This document shows positions 33,764 to 41,735 of a DNA stretch of 64,000 nt, piece by piece. Each line of letters begins with the position of its first letter. Within the stretch, counting starts at the first letter, position 1. This DNA comes from Amycolatopsis pittospori (GTDB lineage: Bacteria; Actinomycetota; Actinomycetes; Mycobacteriales; Pseudonocardiaceae). Under the pieces are notes generated by a model. It saw only the letters and a list, made by a program, of their open reading frames with translations, did no database searches and had not been told where the DNA came from. The stretch lies in assembly GCF_013870525.1 (NCBI RefSeq), contig NZ_JACBXD010000009.1:62001-126000 (forward strand), written 5' to 3'. Position numbers and translations under genes: made by a program.

Positions 33764-36268
33764 TCAGAGGCTGTTCACGTCGGTGATCCGGATGACCGCG
33801 GAGCCAGCCTCGTCCGAAGCCGCCAGGTCGACGTCTGCGCTGATGCCCCAGTCGTGGTCGCCCGCCGGGTCGTCGAAGATCTGCCGCACACGCCAGATCT
33901 CCTTCTCCTGCTCGATGATCAGCAGCGCGGGTCCGCGCGCGTCGGGGCCGATGCCGAGGGTTTCGTGCTCGTCGAAGTAGTCCTCGATGGCGTCTTCCCA
34001 CGCGTCGGCGTCCCAGCCCGAGGCCGCGTCCAGCTCGCCGAGTGTGCCGTACGCACGCCGCGAAGCCAGCTCCACCCGACGGAACAACTCGTTCCGCACG
34101 AGCACCCGGAAGGCCCTCTCGTTCCGCGTGACCGCGGGCGGTTCGGACGGCGGCCTTGCCGAAACCGGGCCTTCCTCTTCGGGATGCCGCAAGGCTTCCC
34201 ACTCGTCCAGGAGGCTGGAGTCGACCTGGCGCACCAGTTCGCCCAGCCATTCGATGAGGTCCTGCAGTCCCTCGTTCTTGGCCTCGTCGGGGACCGTGTG
34301 CCGGAGCGAGTCATAGGTGTCGGTGAGGTACCGCAGCACCAGCCCTTCCGACCGCGCGAGCTGGTAGAAACCGATGTACTCCACGAAGTTCATCGCACGC
34401 TCGTACATGTCGCGCACGACGGACTTCGGCTTCAGCTCGTAGTCGTCGACCCACGGATGCCCTTGCCGGTAGCGGGAATACGCCGCCTCCAGCAGCTCTT
34501 CCAGCGGCTTCGGGTACGTGACGTTTTCGAGCAGTTCCATCCGCTCGTCGTATTCGATGCCTTCGGCCTTCATCGCCTGCACGGCCTCGCCACGCGCCTT
34601 GAACTGCTGCTGCGAGAGAACCGGTCGCGGATTGTCCACAGTAGATTCCACAATGGACACGACGTCGAGCGGATACGACGGCGACTCCAGGTCCAGCAGT
34701 TCGATCGCGGCCAGCGCGAACGGTGAAAGCGGCTGGTTCAAGGCGAAGTCGAACTGCAGGTCGACGGTGAGCCGGACGATCCGGCCCTGTTCGTCGGGTT
34801 CATCGAGCCGCTCCACGACGCCCGCGGCGAGCAGCGCGCGGTAGATCGCGATCGCGCGCAGGATCAGTTTCCGCTGAGCGGGACGGTCCGAGTGGTTGTC
34901 CTCCAGCAGATGCCGCATCGAGTCGAAGGCGTTGCCCGGCCGCGAAATGACGTTCAGCAGCATGGAGTGGGTGACGTGGAAGCTCGACGTCAGCGGTTCC
35001 GGATCGGCCGCGATCAGCCGGTCGAAGGTGCTCTCCGTCCAGTTGACGAACCCCTCGGGCGCCTTCTTGCGGACGATCTTCTTTTTCTTCTTGGGATCGT
35101 CTCCCGCCTTCTCCAGCGCCTTGGCGTTTTCGACGACGTGGTCCGGCGCCTGCACGACGACGTAACCGTCGGTGTCGTAGCCCGCCCGGCCGGCGCGCCC
35201 GGCGATCTGATGGAACTCACGCGCCTTCAGATGCCGTTGCCGCACACCGTCGTACTTCGTCAGCGCGGAGAAGACCACTGTGCGGATAGGTACGTTGATG
35301 CCGACGCCGAGCGTGTCGGTCCCGCAGATCACCTTCAGCAGCCCCGCCTGCGCGAGCTGCTCGACCAGGCGCCGGTACTTCGGCAGCATGCCGGCGTGGT
35401 GCACGCCGATGCCGTGCCGGACCAGCCGCGACAGGGTCTTCCCGAACCCGGCGGCGAAGCGGAAGTCGCCGAGCATCTCGGCGATGGCCTCCTTCTCCGC
35501 CTTGGTGGTGACGTTGATGCTCATCAGCGTCTGCGCGCGTTCGATCGCCGCGGCCTGCGAGAAGTGCACGACGTAGACCGGCGACTGGCCGCCGTTGAGC
35601 AGCTCGGACATCGTCTCGTGCAACGGCGTCAGCGCGTAGCGGAAGGTCAGCGGCACCGGTCGTTGCGCCGAGGTGACCACCGCGGTCGGGCGGCCGGTCC
35701 GGCGGGTGAGATCTTTTTCGAAGAACGAGACGTCGCCGAGCGTCGCCGACATCAGCACGAACTGCGTGTTCGGCAGTTCCAGCAGCGGCACCTGCCACGC
35801 CCAGCCGCGGTCGGGCTCCGAATAGAAGTGGAACTCGTCGGCCACGACCTGGCCGACCGGCGCGTCGGCACCGAACCGCAACGCCATGTTCGCCAGGATT
35901 TCCGCCGTGCAGCAGATGATCGGCGCGTCGGCGTTCACCGCGGAGTCGCCGGTCATCATGCCGACGTTCTCCGGGCCGAAGATCTCGATGAGCTGGAAGA
36001 ACTTCTCCGAGACCAGCGCCTTGATCGGCGCCGTGTAGTAGCTGCGGCGGCCGTGTGCGAGCGCGGTGAAGTGGGCTCCGACGGCGACCAGGCTCTTTCC
36101 CGAGCCCGTCGGCGTCGACAGGATCACGTTCGCCCCGGAGACCACTTCGATGATGGCCTCCTCCTGCGCGGGGTACAGCTCGAGCCCGCGCTCGGCCGTC
36201 CAGGTGGAGAAGGCTTCGAACAGCGAGTCGGGATCGGGATCCGCAGGCAGGAGGTCTGTAAGAGTCAT
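33764..36268 (-). CDS. Ski2-like DEAD/DEAH-box helicase with DUF3516
   Basis: I chose ATG 36268, where homology starts; the frame stays open far upstream (to 38332) only as antisense of other genes. The 834 residues contain motif I STPTGSGKS, motif II DEFH, motif III SATLGD, GTDTLGVGINVPIRTVVF and motif VI HQIAGRAGRAG. A long C-terminal DUF3516 region follows. It should unwind RNA or structured nucleic acid with ATP. A lysine-rich insert (GDDPKKKKKIVRKKAPEGFV) may touch nucleic acid. It is divergent from the acidic protein at 36425. Confidence 0.92.
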   Translation of the reverse strand: MTLTDLLPADPDPDSLFEAFSTWTAERGLELYPAQEEAIIEVVSGANVILSTPTGSGKSLVAVGAHFTALAHGRRSYYTAPIKALVSEKFFQLIEIFGPENVGMMTGDSAVNADAPIICCTAEILANMALRFGADAPVGQVVADEFHFYSEPDRGWAWQVPLLELPNTQFVLMSATLGDVSFFEKDLTRRTGRPTAVVTSAQRPVPLTFRYALTPLHETMSELLNGGQSPVYVVHFSQAAAIERAQTLMSINVTTKAEKEAIAEMLGDFRFAAGFGKTLSRLVRHGIGVHHAGMLPKYRRLVEQLAQAGLLKVICGTDTLGVGINVPIRTVVFSALTKYDGVRQRHLKAREFHQIAGRAGRAGYDTDGYVVVQAPDHVVENAKALEKAGDDPKKKKKIVRKKAPEGFVNWTESTFDRLIAADPEPLTSSFHVTHSMLLNVISRPGNAFDSMRHLLEDNHSDRPAQRKLILRAIAIYRALLAAGVVERLDEPDEQGRIVRLTVDLQFDFALNQPLSPFALAAIELLDLESPSYPLDVVSIVESTVDNPRPVLSQQQFKARGEAVQAMKAEGIEYDERMELLENVTYPKPLEELLEAAYSRYRQGHPWVDDYELKPKSVVRDMYERAMNFVEYIGFYQLARSEGLVLRYLTDTYDSLRHTVPDEAKNEGLQDLIEWLGELVRQVDSSLLDEWEALRHPEEEGPVSARPPSEPPAVTRNERAFRVLVRNELFRRVELASRRAYGTLGELDAASGWDADAWEDAIEDYFDEHETLGIGPDARGPALLIIEQEKEIWRVRQIFDDPAGDHDWGISADVDLAASDEAGSAVIRITDVNSL

Positions 36269-36424
36269 CAGAGGACCTATCGTGCCATCCGTTGGTCGCT
36301 TCTTGCCCAGGGGTGATCGCGCCCTTCGCCGGAAACCCGTAGGCTTCGCGGTACCGCGCACCCATCGGGCAGGATGCATCATCCGATCGCGCGTACACAG
36401 GCGGTAATCCGAGAGGGCTAAGGA

Positions 36425-37669
36425 ATGGCACAGGACATCATCCCGATCGAACTCGGCCTGCCACAGGGTGACGTCGTCACTCTCTGGGCGCCGCGCTGGC
36501 GGGAGGACGGCGAGGAGTGGGAAGCCTTCCTCGGCGACGAGGAGGACCTGTACGCCTTCCCGGACGCCGCGCATCTCGCCGCGTTCGTGCGGACCTCCGA
36601 GCAGCACGACCTGCTCGACCACCCCGCGTGGGACGTCGTGCCGGCACTGAACGTGCCCGAGCTGATCCCGGACGACGACCACTCCTACGACCTCGTCGGC
36701 GTCCCCGAACTGGTCGCCGACAAGCCGGACCAGTGGACGCTCGGTGAGCTCGCCGAGATCATCGGCATCGTGCGTTCGCTCGCGGACGTCTGCGAACTGG
36801 ACGACGTCCACGAGGTCCTCGACGCGCACGAGAGCTTCTCGCTGCTGGACCAGGGCACGCTGCCCTTCTCCGGCCGCGACGGCGAGCGTCTGTGGGCGGA
36901 CCTGTCGCAGGCGGTCTCCGAGAAGTGGGACGTCGTGCTCGACGCGATCGACGGTCTGGTGACCGCTCCCGACGTCGACGAGAAGGTGCTGGAGCAGACG
37001 GCGGAGGAGCTCGCGACCTTCCTCGCGGAATCCGCCGAAGCCGAGGCGGCCGCCGCCGAGGACGACGACCTCGAAGACGTCGACGCGGACGACGAGGAAG
37101 ACGACGAGCCCGTCGGCTTCTGGGGCGAGGTCGGCATCGACCCGATCAAGATCATCACCTCCGGCGCCGAGTACTACACGCTGCGCTGCTACCTCGACGA
37201 CAAGCCGGTCTTCCTCGGCAGCGAAGGCGAGATCGACGTCTTCACCTCCGAGAAGGCGCTGATCCGCGCGATCGCGGACGGCAAGGAGCTGGGCGACAAC
37301 GACCTCGCCCAAGTGTCCACTTGGGACGAGGTGACCACGAAGGCCACCGCCGGTGAGCTCGAGATCGACGTCGACATCGAGAACACCTACGTGCTGAACG
37401 GGCTCGGCGACGACATCGCCGAAGGCCCCGAGTCGATCGACCCGACCCAGCTGGAGCTGGCCGTCGAGCTGATCACCGACGCGGCCGAGTGGGCCGAGGA
37501 CGACAGCGTCGAAACCGCGCTGGCCGCCAACGAAAGCCTCGGCTGGCTGGTGTCGTTCGTGCTGCGGCCGGACCCCACACGCCTCGAGCCGAGTGCTCCG
37601 TTCGACGCCGAGCAGTCCGAATGGCGCAAGCTCGTCGAGACCTTCGAGAACCGTCTCACCGTGCTCTGA
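36425..37669 (+). CDS. Conserved actinobacterial acidic protein of unknown function
   Basis: The start is ATG 36425 behind AGGGCTAAGGA, giving 414 residues. The protein is extremely acidic, with a run of Asp/Glu around residues 210-230, and has no signal, membrane helix or catalytic motif that I recognise. Repeated blocks such as GDEEDLYAFPDAAHLAAFVR and GEIDVFTSEKALIRAIADG suggest duplicated domains. Homologues are sometimes labelled primosomal protein, with no basis visible here. Its position corresponds to Rv3311 in the mycobacterial order, which supports it as a backbone gene. A strong terminator follows. Confidence 0.8.
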   Translation: MAQDIIPIELGLPQGDVVTLWAPRWREDGEEWEAFLGDEEDLYAFPDAAHLAAFVRTSEQHDLLDHPAWDVVPALNVPELIPDDDHSYDLVGVPELVADKPDQWTLGELAEIIGIVRSLADVCELDDVHEVLDAHESFSLLDQGTLPFSGRDGERLWADLSQAVSEKWDVVLDAIDGLVTAPDVDEKVLEQTAEELATFLAESAEAEAAAAEDDDLEDVDADDEEDDEPVGFWGEVGIDPIKIITSGAEYYTLRCYLDDKPVFLGSEGEIDVFTSEKALIRAIADGKELGDNDLAQVSTWDEVTTKATAGELEIDVDIENTYVLNGLGDDIAEGPESIDPTQLELAVELITDAAEWAEDDSVETALAANESLGWLVSFVLRPDPTRLEPSAPFDAEQSEWRKLVETFENRLTVL

Positions 37670-37680
37670 TCCATCCTGCG

Positions 37681-37715
37681 AAAAGCCCCTCAGGTTCGTC
37701 CTGAGGGGCTTTTTT
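37681..37715. terminator. Rho-independent terminator with T-tract
   Basis: AAAAGCCCCTCAGG (37681-37694) and CCTGAGGGGCTTTT (37700-37713) pair, and the T-run extends to six (37710-37715). The convergent MFS stop codon (37690-37692) lies inside the first arm. Confidence 0.92.
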
Positions 37716-38898
37716 CGTCCCTCACGGGCACCAGGGCGACGGCCAGCACCGGGAAGACCGCGGCGACACAGAAGGCCAGGGCGTAGCGCGAATCGCCGAT
37801 CACGAGTCCCAGCATCGGCGGCGTCAGGGCGGCGGCGATGTTCTGTCCGGTGTTCTGCGTGCCCATCGCCCGCCCGGCCCACGCGATCCCGGCCATCTCC
37901 GCGGACGCGGTGAAGCCGAGCCCGTTGTCCGACACGGTGATCACCGCGGCCAGGACGAGCGCGAGCAGCACCAGCCACGGCCAGGTCGCGTCCCCGAGCG
38001 CGACCAGGAGCATCACCGCGGCGCTCGAAACGGCCAGCTGCCGCATCGGCCGCAGCCTGCTGCCGACGCGATCGGACCAGTAGCCCGACGCGAGCCTGCC
38101 CAGCGCGCCGAGGATCTGCACGGCGCCGACGAACCAGCCCGCGGACGACGGCGTCCAGTGGTACACGGTCACCAGGTACACCGGCGTGAACGCGGAGACC
38201 GCGAACTGCGGGACCACGAGCAGCGCGCTCGCGCCGTGGACCCGCCACAGCGCGGGCTTCCGGTACGGAGACGGCGGCTTCTCCGTCGTCCCGGGCACGG
38301 CCTCCGGACGGGGCGGGTCGATCAGGAGCCACGCGACCAGAAGCGCGACGACGACGGCCGCGACCGCCGGCAGGAGCAGGGAGGCCTGGAACCCCCAGCG
38401 ATCCGCGATCGGCGGGAGTCCGAAGGCGGCGACCCCCACTCCGAGCGGCTGGGCCGTCTGGCGGATGCCCATCGCGAAGCCGCGTTCGGCCGGGCCGAAC
38501 CAGCCGAGGACGGCCCGGCCGCTCGCGGCGTTCACTGACGCTGTGCTCGCACCGGCGAGCAGAAAGACCCCAAAGAGAACCCCGAGCGAGTGATCACCGG
38601 CGGCCGCGTACACGAGGAGTAACCCCGAGACGCCCAGCCCGATGGCCATGACCAGACGCTCTCCGTAACGGTCCGCAGCCGCGCCCCACAGGATCAAGGT
38701 GAACAGGAGGCCAATACTCGGCGCCGCGACCACGGTCCCCGCCTCGGCGAGGGTCAGCCCCTCCGCACGCTGCATGGACGGCACGAGGAACGGGATCCCG
38801 TAGAGGAACGAACAGCTCGCGGTCTGCGCGGCGAGGCCGAGCGCGAGGATGAGCCAGCGTCGTTTTCCGCCGATCCCCACGTCCACGACCTGCGCCAT
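37690..38898 (-). CDS. Major facilitator superfamily transporter
   Basis: I chose ATG 38898 because an operator-like repeat occupies the bases upstream and TM1 starts soon after; the frame opens earlier at 38958. The 402 residues contain about twelve helices. The MFS loop GAAADRYGERLVMAIGLGVS lies after helix 2 and its counterpart SGYWSDRVGSRLRPMR in the second half. The substrate is not evident. It is transcribed in the same direction as add, which ends 111 bp upstream, but has its own palindromic control site. Confidence 0.88.
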   Translation of the reverse strand: MAQVVDVGIGGKRRWLILALGLAAQTASCSFLYGIPFLVPSMQRAEGLTLAEAGTVVAAPSIGLLFTLILWGAAADRYGERLVMAIGLGVSGLLLVYAAAGDHSLGVLFGVFLLAGASTASVNAASGRAVLGWFGPAERGFAMGIRQTAQPLGVGVAAFGLPPIADRWGFQASLLLPAVAAVVVALLVAWLLIDPPRPEAVPGTTEKPPSPYRKPALWRVHGASALLVVPQFAVSAFTPVYLVTVYHWTPSSAGWFVGAVQILGALGRLASGYWSDRVGSRLRPMRQLAVSSAAVMLLVALGDATWPWLVLLALVLAAVITVSDNGLGFTASAEMAGIAWAGRAMGTQNTGQNIAAALTPPMLGLVIGDSRYALAFCVAAVFPVLAVALVPVRDEKSPSGRT

Positions 38899-38909
38899 CG
38901 TCGCCACCG

Positions 38910-38945
38910 TTTCACTATATGGGAAAGTTCTCCTATATAGTGAAA
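38910..38945. promoter_or_regulatory. AT-rich inverted repeat, operator-like, upstream of the MFS gene
   Basis: TTTCACTATAT (38910-38920) and ATATAGTGAAA (38935-38945) are perfect 11-bp arms around a 14-bp spacer. An overlapping ATATAG/CTATAT pair extends to about 38950. The composition is far from the genome average and the repeat ends 11 bp before the ATG, so a repressor site is likely. Confidence 0.65.
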
Positions 38946-39009
38946 TATAGTTGGCCATGCTAACGAACGCAACCGCCGTCCCGGCGGCCGCGTCGGCACC
39001 CCCGGGCCG

Positions 39010-40110
39010 TCAGCGGAGGGCGGCGTAACCGGGTTTGATCACCGTGTTGATGATGTCGAGCCGCTGGTCGAAATCGAGGAACGCGGATTTCATCGCATTG
39101 ATGGTGAACCACTCGAGATCGGCCAGGCCGAAGCCGAACGCCTCGGCCAGCGCGGCGAATTCGCTGGTCATCGAGCAGCCGCTCATCAGGCGGTTGTCCG
39201 TGTTGACGGTGACCCGGAAGCGCAGCCGGGTGAGCAGGCCGATCGGATGTTCGCCGATCGAGCGCACCGCTCCGGTCTGGACATTGGACGTGGGGCAGAT
39301 CTCCAGCGGGATCCGGCGGTCGCGGACGTAGGCGGCCAACCGTCCCAAATGGACCGTGCCGTCACTGTCGGTCTTGATGTCGTCCACGATGCGTACGCCG
39401 TGACCGAGCCGTTCCGCACCGCAATGCTGAATCGCCTCCCAAATGGACGCCAGCCCGAACGCCTCCCCCGCATGAATGGTGAAATGCGCATTATTCGTCC
39501 GCAGAAACTCGAATGCGTCGAGATTTCTGGTAGGCGGAAATCCATCTTCCGGTCCGGCGATGTCGAACCCGACGACGCCGGCGTCCCGGTAGCGGACGGC
39601 GAGACCGGCGATCTCGAGCGCGCGGGCATGCTGGCGCATCGCGCAGAGCAACGTCCCGATCCGGATCCGGCCCCCTCCGGCCGCCACTCTCCGTTCACCT
39701 TCCGCGAACCCCGCCTGAATAGCCTCGACCACCGCATCGAGTGACAGGCCGCGTTCGACGAAGAGTTCGGGGGCGTAGCGCACCTCGGCGTAGACGACGC
39801 CGTCGGCCGCGAGGTCTTCGACGGCCTCCGCTGCCACTCTGACCAGCGCTTCCTCGGTCTGCATCACGCCGCAGGTATGGGCGAACGTCTCAAGGTACGA
39901 GACGAGCGAGCCGGAATCGGCGGCCTCGCGGAACCAGCGGCCGAGCGCGACGGGATCGCTGGTGGGCAAAGCGGTGTAACCCGTTCGATCGGCGAGTTCG
40001 GCGACCGTCGCCGGGCGCAGGCCGCCGTCCAGGTGGTCGTGCAGGAGAACCTTCGGAGCGCGGGTCAGTACCGCCTCCGGGATGCGGGAACTGGTGCTTT
40101 CAGAGGACAT
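39010..40110 (-). CDS. add: Adenosine deaminase
   Basis: I chose ATG 40110 (an upstream start at 40134 is possible), giving 366 residues. It converts adenosine and deoxyadenosine to inosine forms for PunA. Zinc and catalytic residues appear in [26 protein letters not shown] and the late [12 protein letters not shown] block, where many homologues have TDDP. It is a normal-length member of the salvage backbone, in the same order relative to deoA and cdd as in mycobacteria but separated from them by a coiled-coil gene and repeats. Confidence 0.95.
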   Translation of the reverse strand: MSSESTSSRIPEAVLTRAPKVLLHDHLDGGLRPATVAELADRTGYTALPTSDPVALGRWFREAADSGSLVSYLETFAHTCGVMQTEEALVRVAAEAVEDLAADGVVYAEVRYAPELFVERGLSLDAVVEAIQAGFAEGERRVAAGGGRIRIGTLLCAMRQHARALEIAGLAVRYRDAGVVGFDIAGPEDGFPPTRNLDAFEFLRTNNAHFTIHAGEAFGLASIWEAIQHCGAERLGHGVRIVDDIKTDSDGTVHLGRLAAYVRDRRIPLEICPTSNVQTGAVRSIGEHPIGLLTRLRFRVTVNTDNRLMSGCSMTSEFAALAEAFGFGLADLEWFTINAMKSAFLDFDQRLDIINTVIKPGYAALR

Positions 40111-40320
40111 ACGTAACGGTAACCAGCCTGTCATTCCCCTACATGGCGGTAACTCTCATGCTCGACTTAACCCTCAGCTTTGTCGATCACGGGCTGAATC
40201 GGCCATCAGGGGCAGAGCTCGGCATTGTCCGATACCCGGGGGCCATACGCACAGCAATTTCGCAATGGATAAGCTTCACGTCACGTCCCTCCCATTTCCC
40301 CGCCCACGAAGGACACCGCA

Positions 40321-41409
40321 GTGACCACTGACAACCACATTGCAGCCCCGTCCTTCGACCGGATGCGCAACATGCTGGTGCGCGCGGCCGAAGTGCGTGA
40401 GAGCGAACAGCAGCAGATCTTCGACGCGCTCGACGACATCTACGCCCGCCTGGCCCCGGTCGACTCGCTCGGCGCGGTCCGGAAGCGGCTCTCGGAGATG
40501 CCCGACCGCACCGAGACCAGCGTGCTCGCCGAACGCCTCGACGAGACCATGTCGCGGCTCGAAGCGCAGGACAACGCGATCGCCGCGCTGACCCGCGCCG
40601 TCGAGAGCATCGTCGACAAGCTCGCCAAGCCCTTCGCCCAGCTCGACGGCCGCCTCGACGGCATGGCCGCGAAGTTCGAGGGTGTCGCGGGCCGGATGGA
40701 CGGGCTCGAGGACAAGCTCCAGAACATCCACCGCCGTCTCGACGAGCTCGGCGCGCACCTCGACAAGCAGGACGTCAAGACGGACACGCTGCCGCAGTCG
40801 GTGATCGGCCCGGTGCGCGAGCGCGTCGAGCAGGCCGAGTCGGTGCTGCGCGACCGCGTCGACACCGTCGACCGCGAACTGCGCACCCGCGTCGAGAACC
40901 TCGACAAGGCCACCAAGGAAAGCCTCGCCGCGAACGCCGACGCGCTGAAGACCGCGCTGACCGAGACCGGCGAGATGATGGACGCCTCGGAGCGCCTCGA
41001 CGGCCTCGGCGACCGCCTCGAGAAGGTCACCTCGCGGCTCGACACGCTGGCCGAGCGCCTCGACAAGGTCGAGGACGGCTTCACCGGACGCCTCGGCGAC
41101 CTCGACGGCTCGATCCGCAGCGGCCTGTCGAAGGTCGAGAGCACCCTGCAGAAGCAGCCGGACACCGACTCGGTCGACACGCTGGTCCGCAAGTCCAACG
41201 ACGAGTCCGTGCGCCGCATCGGCGGCCAGCTGGACGAGGCCATGGCGACCTTCGCGGAGCTGATGCTCGGCGGTGGCCCGGCCGTGCAGCAGATCTCCCC
41301 GCCGCCGCCCGCCCCGCGTCAGCCGCGTCGCAGCTCCCGCAACGGCCGCGCGCCCAAGGCGGCCGACGCCAAGGCGAAGGCCGACGGCACCGACGAGACC
41401 ACCGACTGA
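40321..41409 (+). CDS. Long coiled-coil protein of unknown function
   Basis: The start is GTG 40321 with GAAGGA seven bases upstream, giving 362 residues. Almost the whole protein, about residues 20-300, is heptad-patterned and charged. Repeated RLD units (AQLDGRLDGM, RMDGLEDKL, RRLDELGAHLDK, SRLDTLAERLDK) recall apolipoprotein-like helices. The tail is proline-rich, then basic (PRQPRRSSRNGRAPK). There is no signal or membrane segment, so it is a cytoplasmic scaffold or filament-like protein, perhaps binding nucleic acid or membrane by the basic tail. It stands alone between add and the deoA operon. Confidence 0.8.
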   Translation: MTTDNHIAAPSFDRMRNMLVRAAEVRESEQQQIFDALDDIYARLAPVDSLGAVRKRLSEMPDRTETSVLAERLDETMSRLEAQDNAIAALTRAVESIVDKLAKPFAQLDGRLDGMAAKFEGVAGRMDGLEDKLQNIHRRLDELGAHLDKQDVKTDTLPQSVIGPVRERVEQAESVLRDRVDTVDRELRTRVENLDKATKESLAANADALKTALTETGEMMDASERLDGLGDRLEKVTSRLDTLAERLDKVEDGFTGRLGDLDGSIRSGLSKVESTLQKQPDTDSVDTLVRKSNDESVRRIGGQLDEAMATFAELMLGGGPAVQQISPPPPAPRQPRRSSRNGRAPKAADAKAKADGTDETTD

Positions 41410-41422
41410 CGTCTCTCTCCTT

Positions 41423-41487
41423 CGCGTTTAGTCCTCTGGTTGTGGTAGTTCGTACTACGCACTTCAGCACGCAGAGGACGAAACGCG
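41423..41487. repeat. Large hairpin, CGCGTTTAG family
   Basis: Arms CGCGTTTAGTCCTCTG (41423-41438) and CAGAGGACGAAACGCG (41472-41487) match at 15 of 16 positions. Inside is a small GTAGT/ACTAC hairpin (41445-41458). It belongs with 24239-24260 and 41619-41683. Confidence 0.8.
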
Positions 41488-41513
41488 ACGGGTGAGGTCT
41501 CTCCCCTACGCGC

Positions 41514-41559
41514 TGAAGGCCCCCTTCCTCCCGGCTCCGCCGACGGAAGGGGGCCTTCA
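41514..41559. repeat. Variant family-1 palindrome
   Basis: TGAAGGCCCCCTTC (41514-41527) pairs perfectly with GAAGGGGGCCTTCA (41546-41559). The TGAAGGCC outer arm is that of family 1, with CCCCTT in place of TCCTT on both arms. Confidence 0.7.
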
Positions 41560-41581
41560 CGCTTCCCCGCCCCCACCCCGC

Positions 41582-41735
41582 CGACCTGCGTTTAGCGGGC
41601 TAATCGCGATCTGGTGCTCGCGTTTCGCCCTCTGAATGCGGTAGTTCGCATTACGCACTACAGCATCCAGAGGGCGAAACGCGGCGGGTGCGGGTGGGCC
41701 GGGCGACCTGCGTTTAGCGGGCTAATCGCGATCTG
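41582..41735. repeat. 32-bp direct repeats flanking a perfect hairpin
   Basis: The 32-bp repeat occurs at 41582-41613 and 41704-41735 in the same direction. Between them is a hairpin with perfect 16-bp arms (CGCGTTTCGCCCTCTG at 41619-41634, its inverse at 41668-41683). The second copy runs 14 bp into deoA and contains its stop codon (41722-41724). Confidence 0.88.

Noticed and set aside
33764..38332. A single 1522-residue reading frame on the minus strand
   Set aside because: Only the part from ATG 36268 is helicase. The rest is antisense of the acidic-protein and MFS regions.
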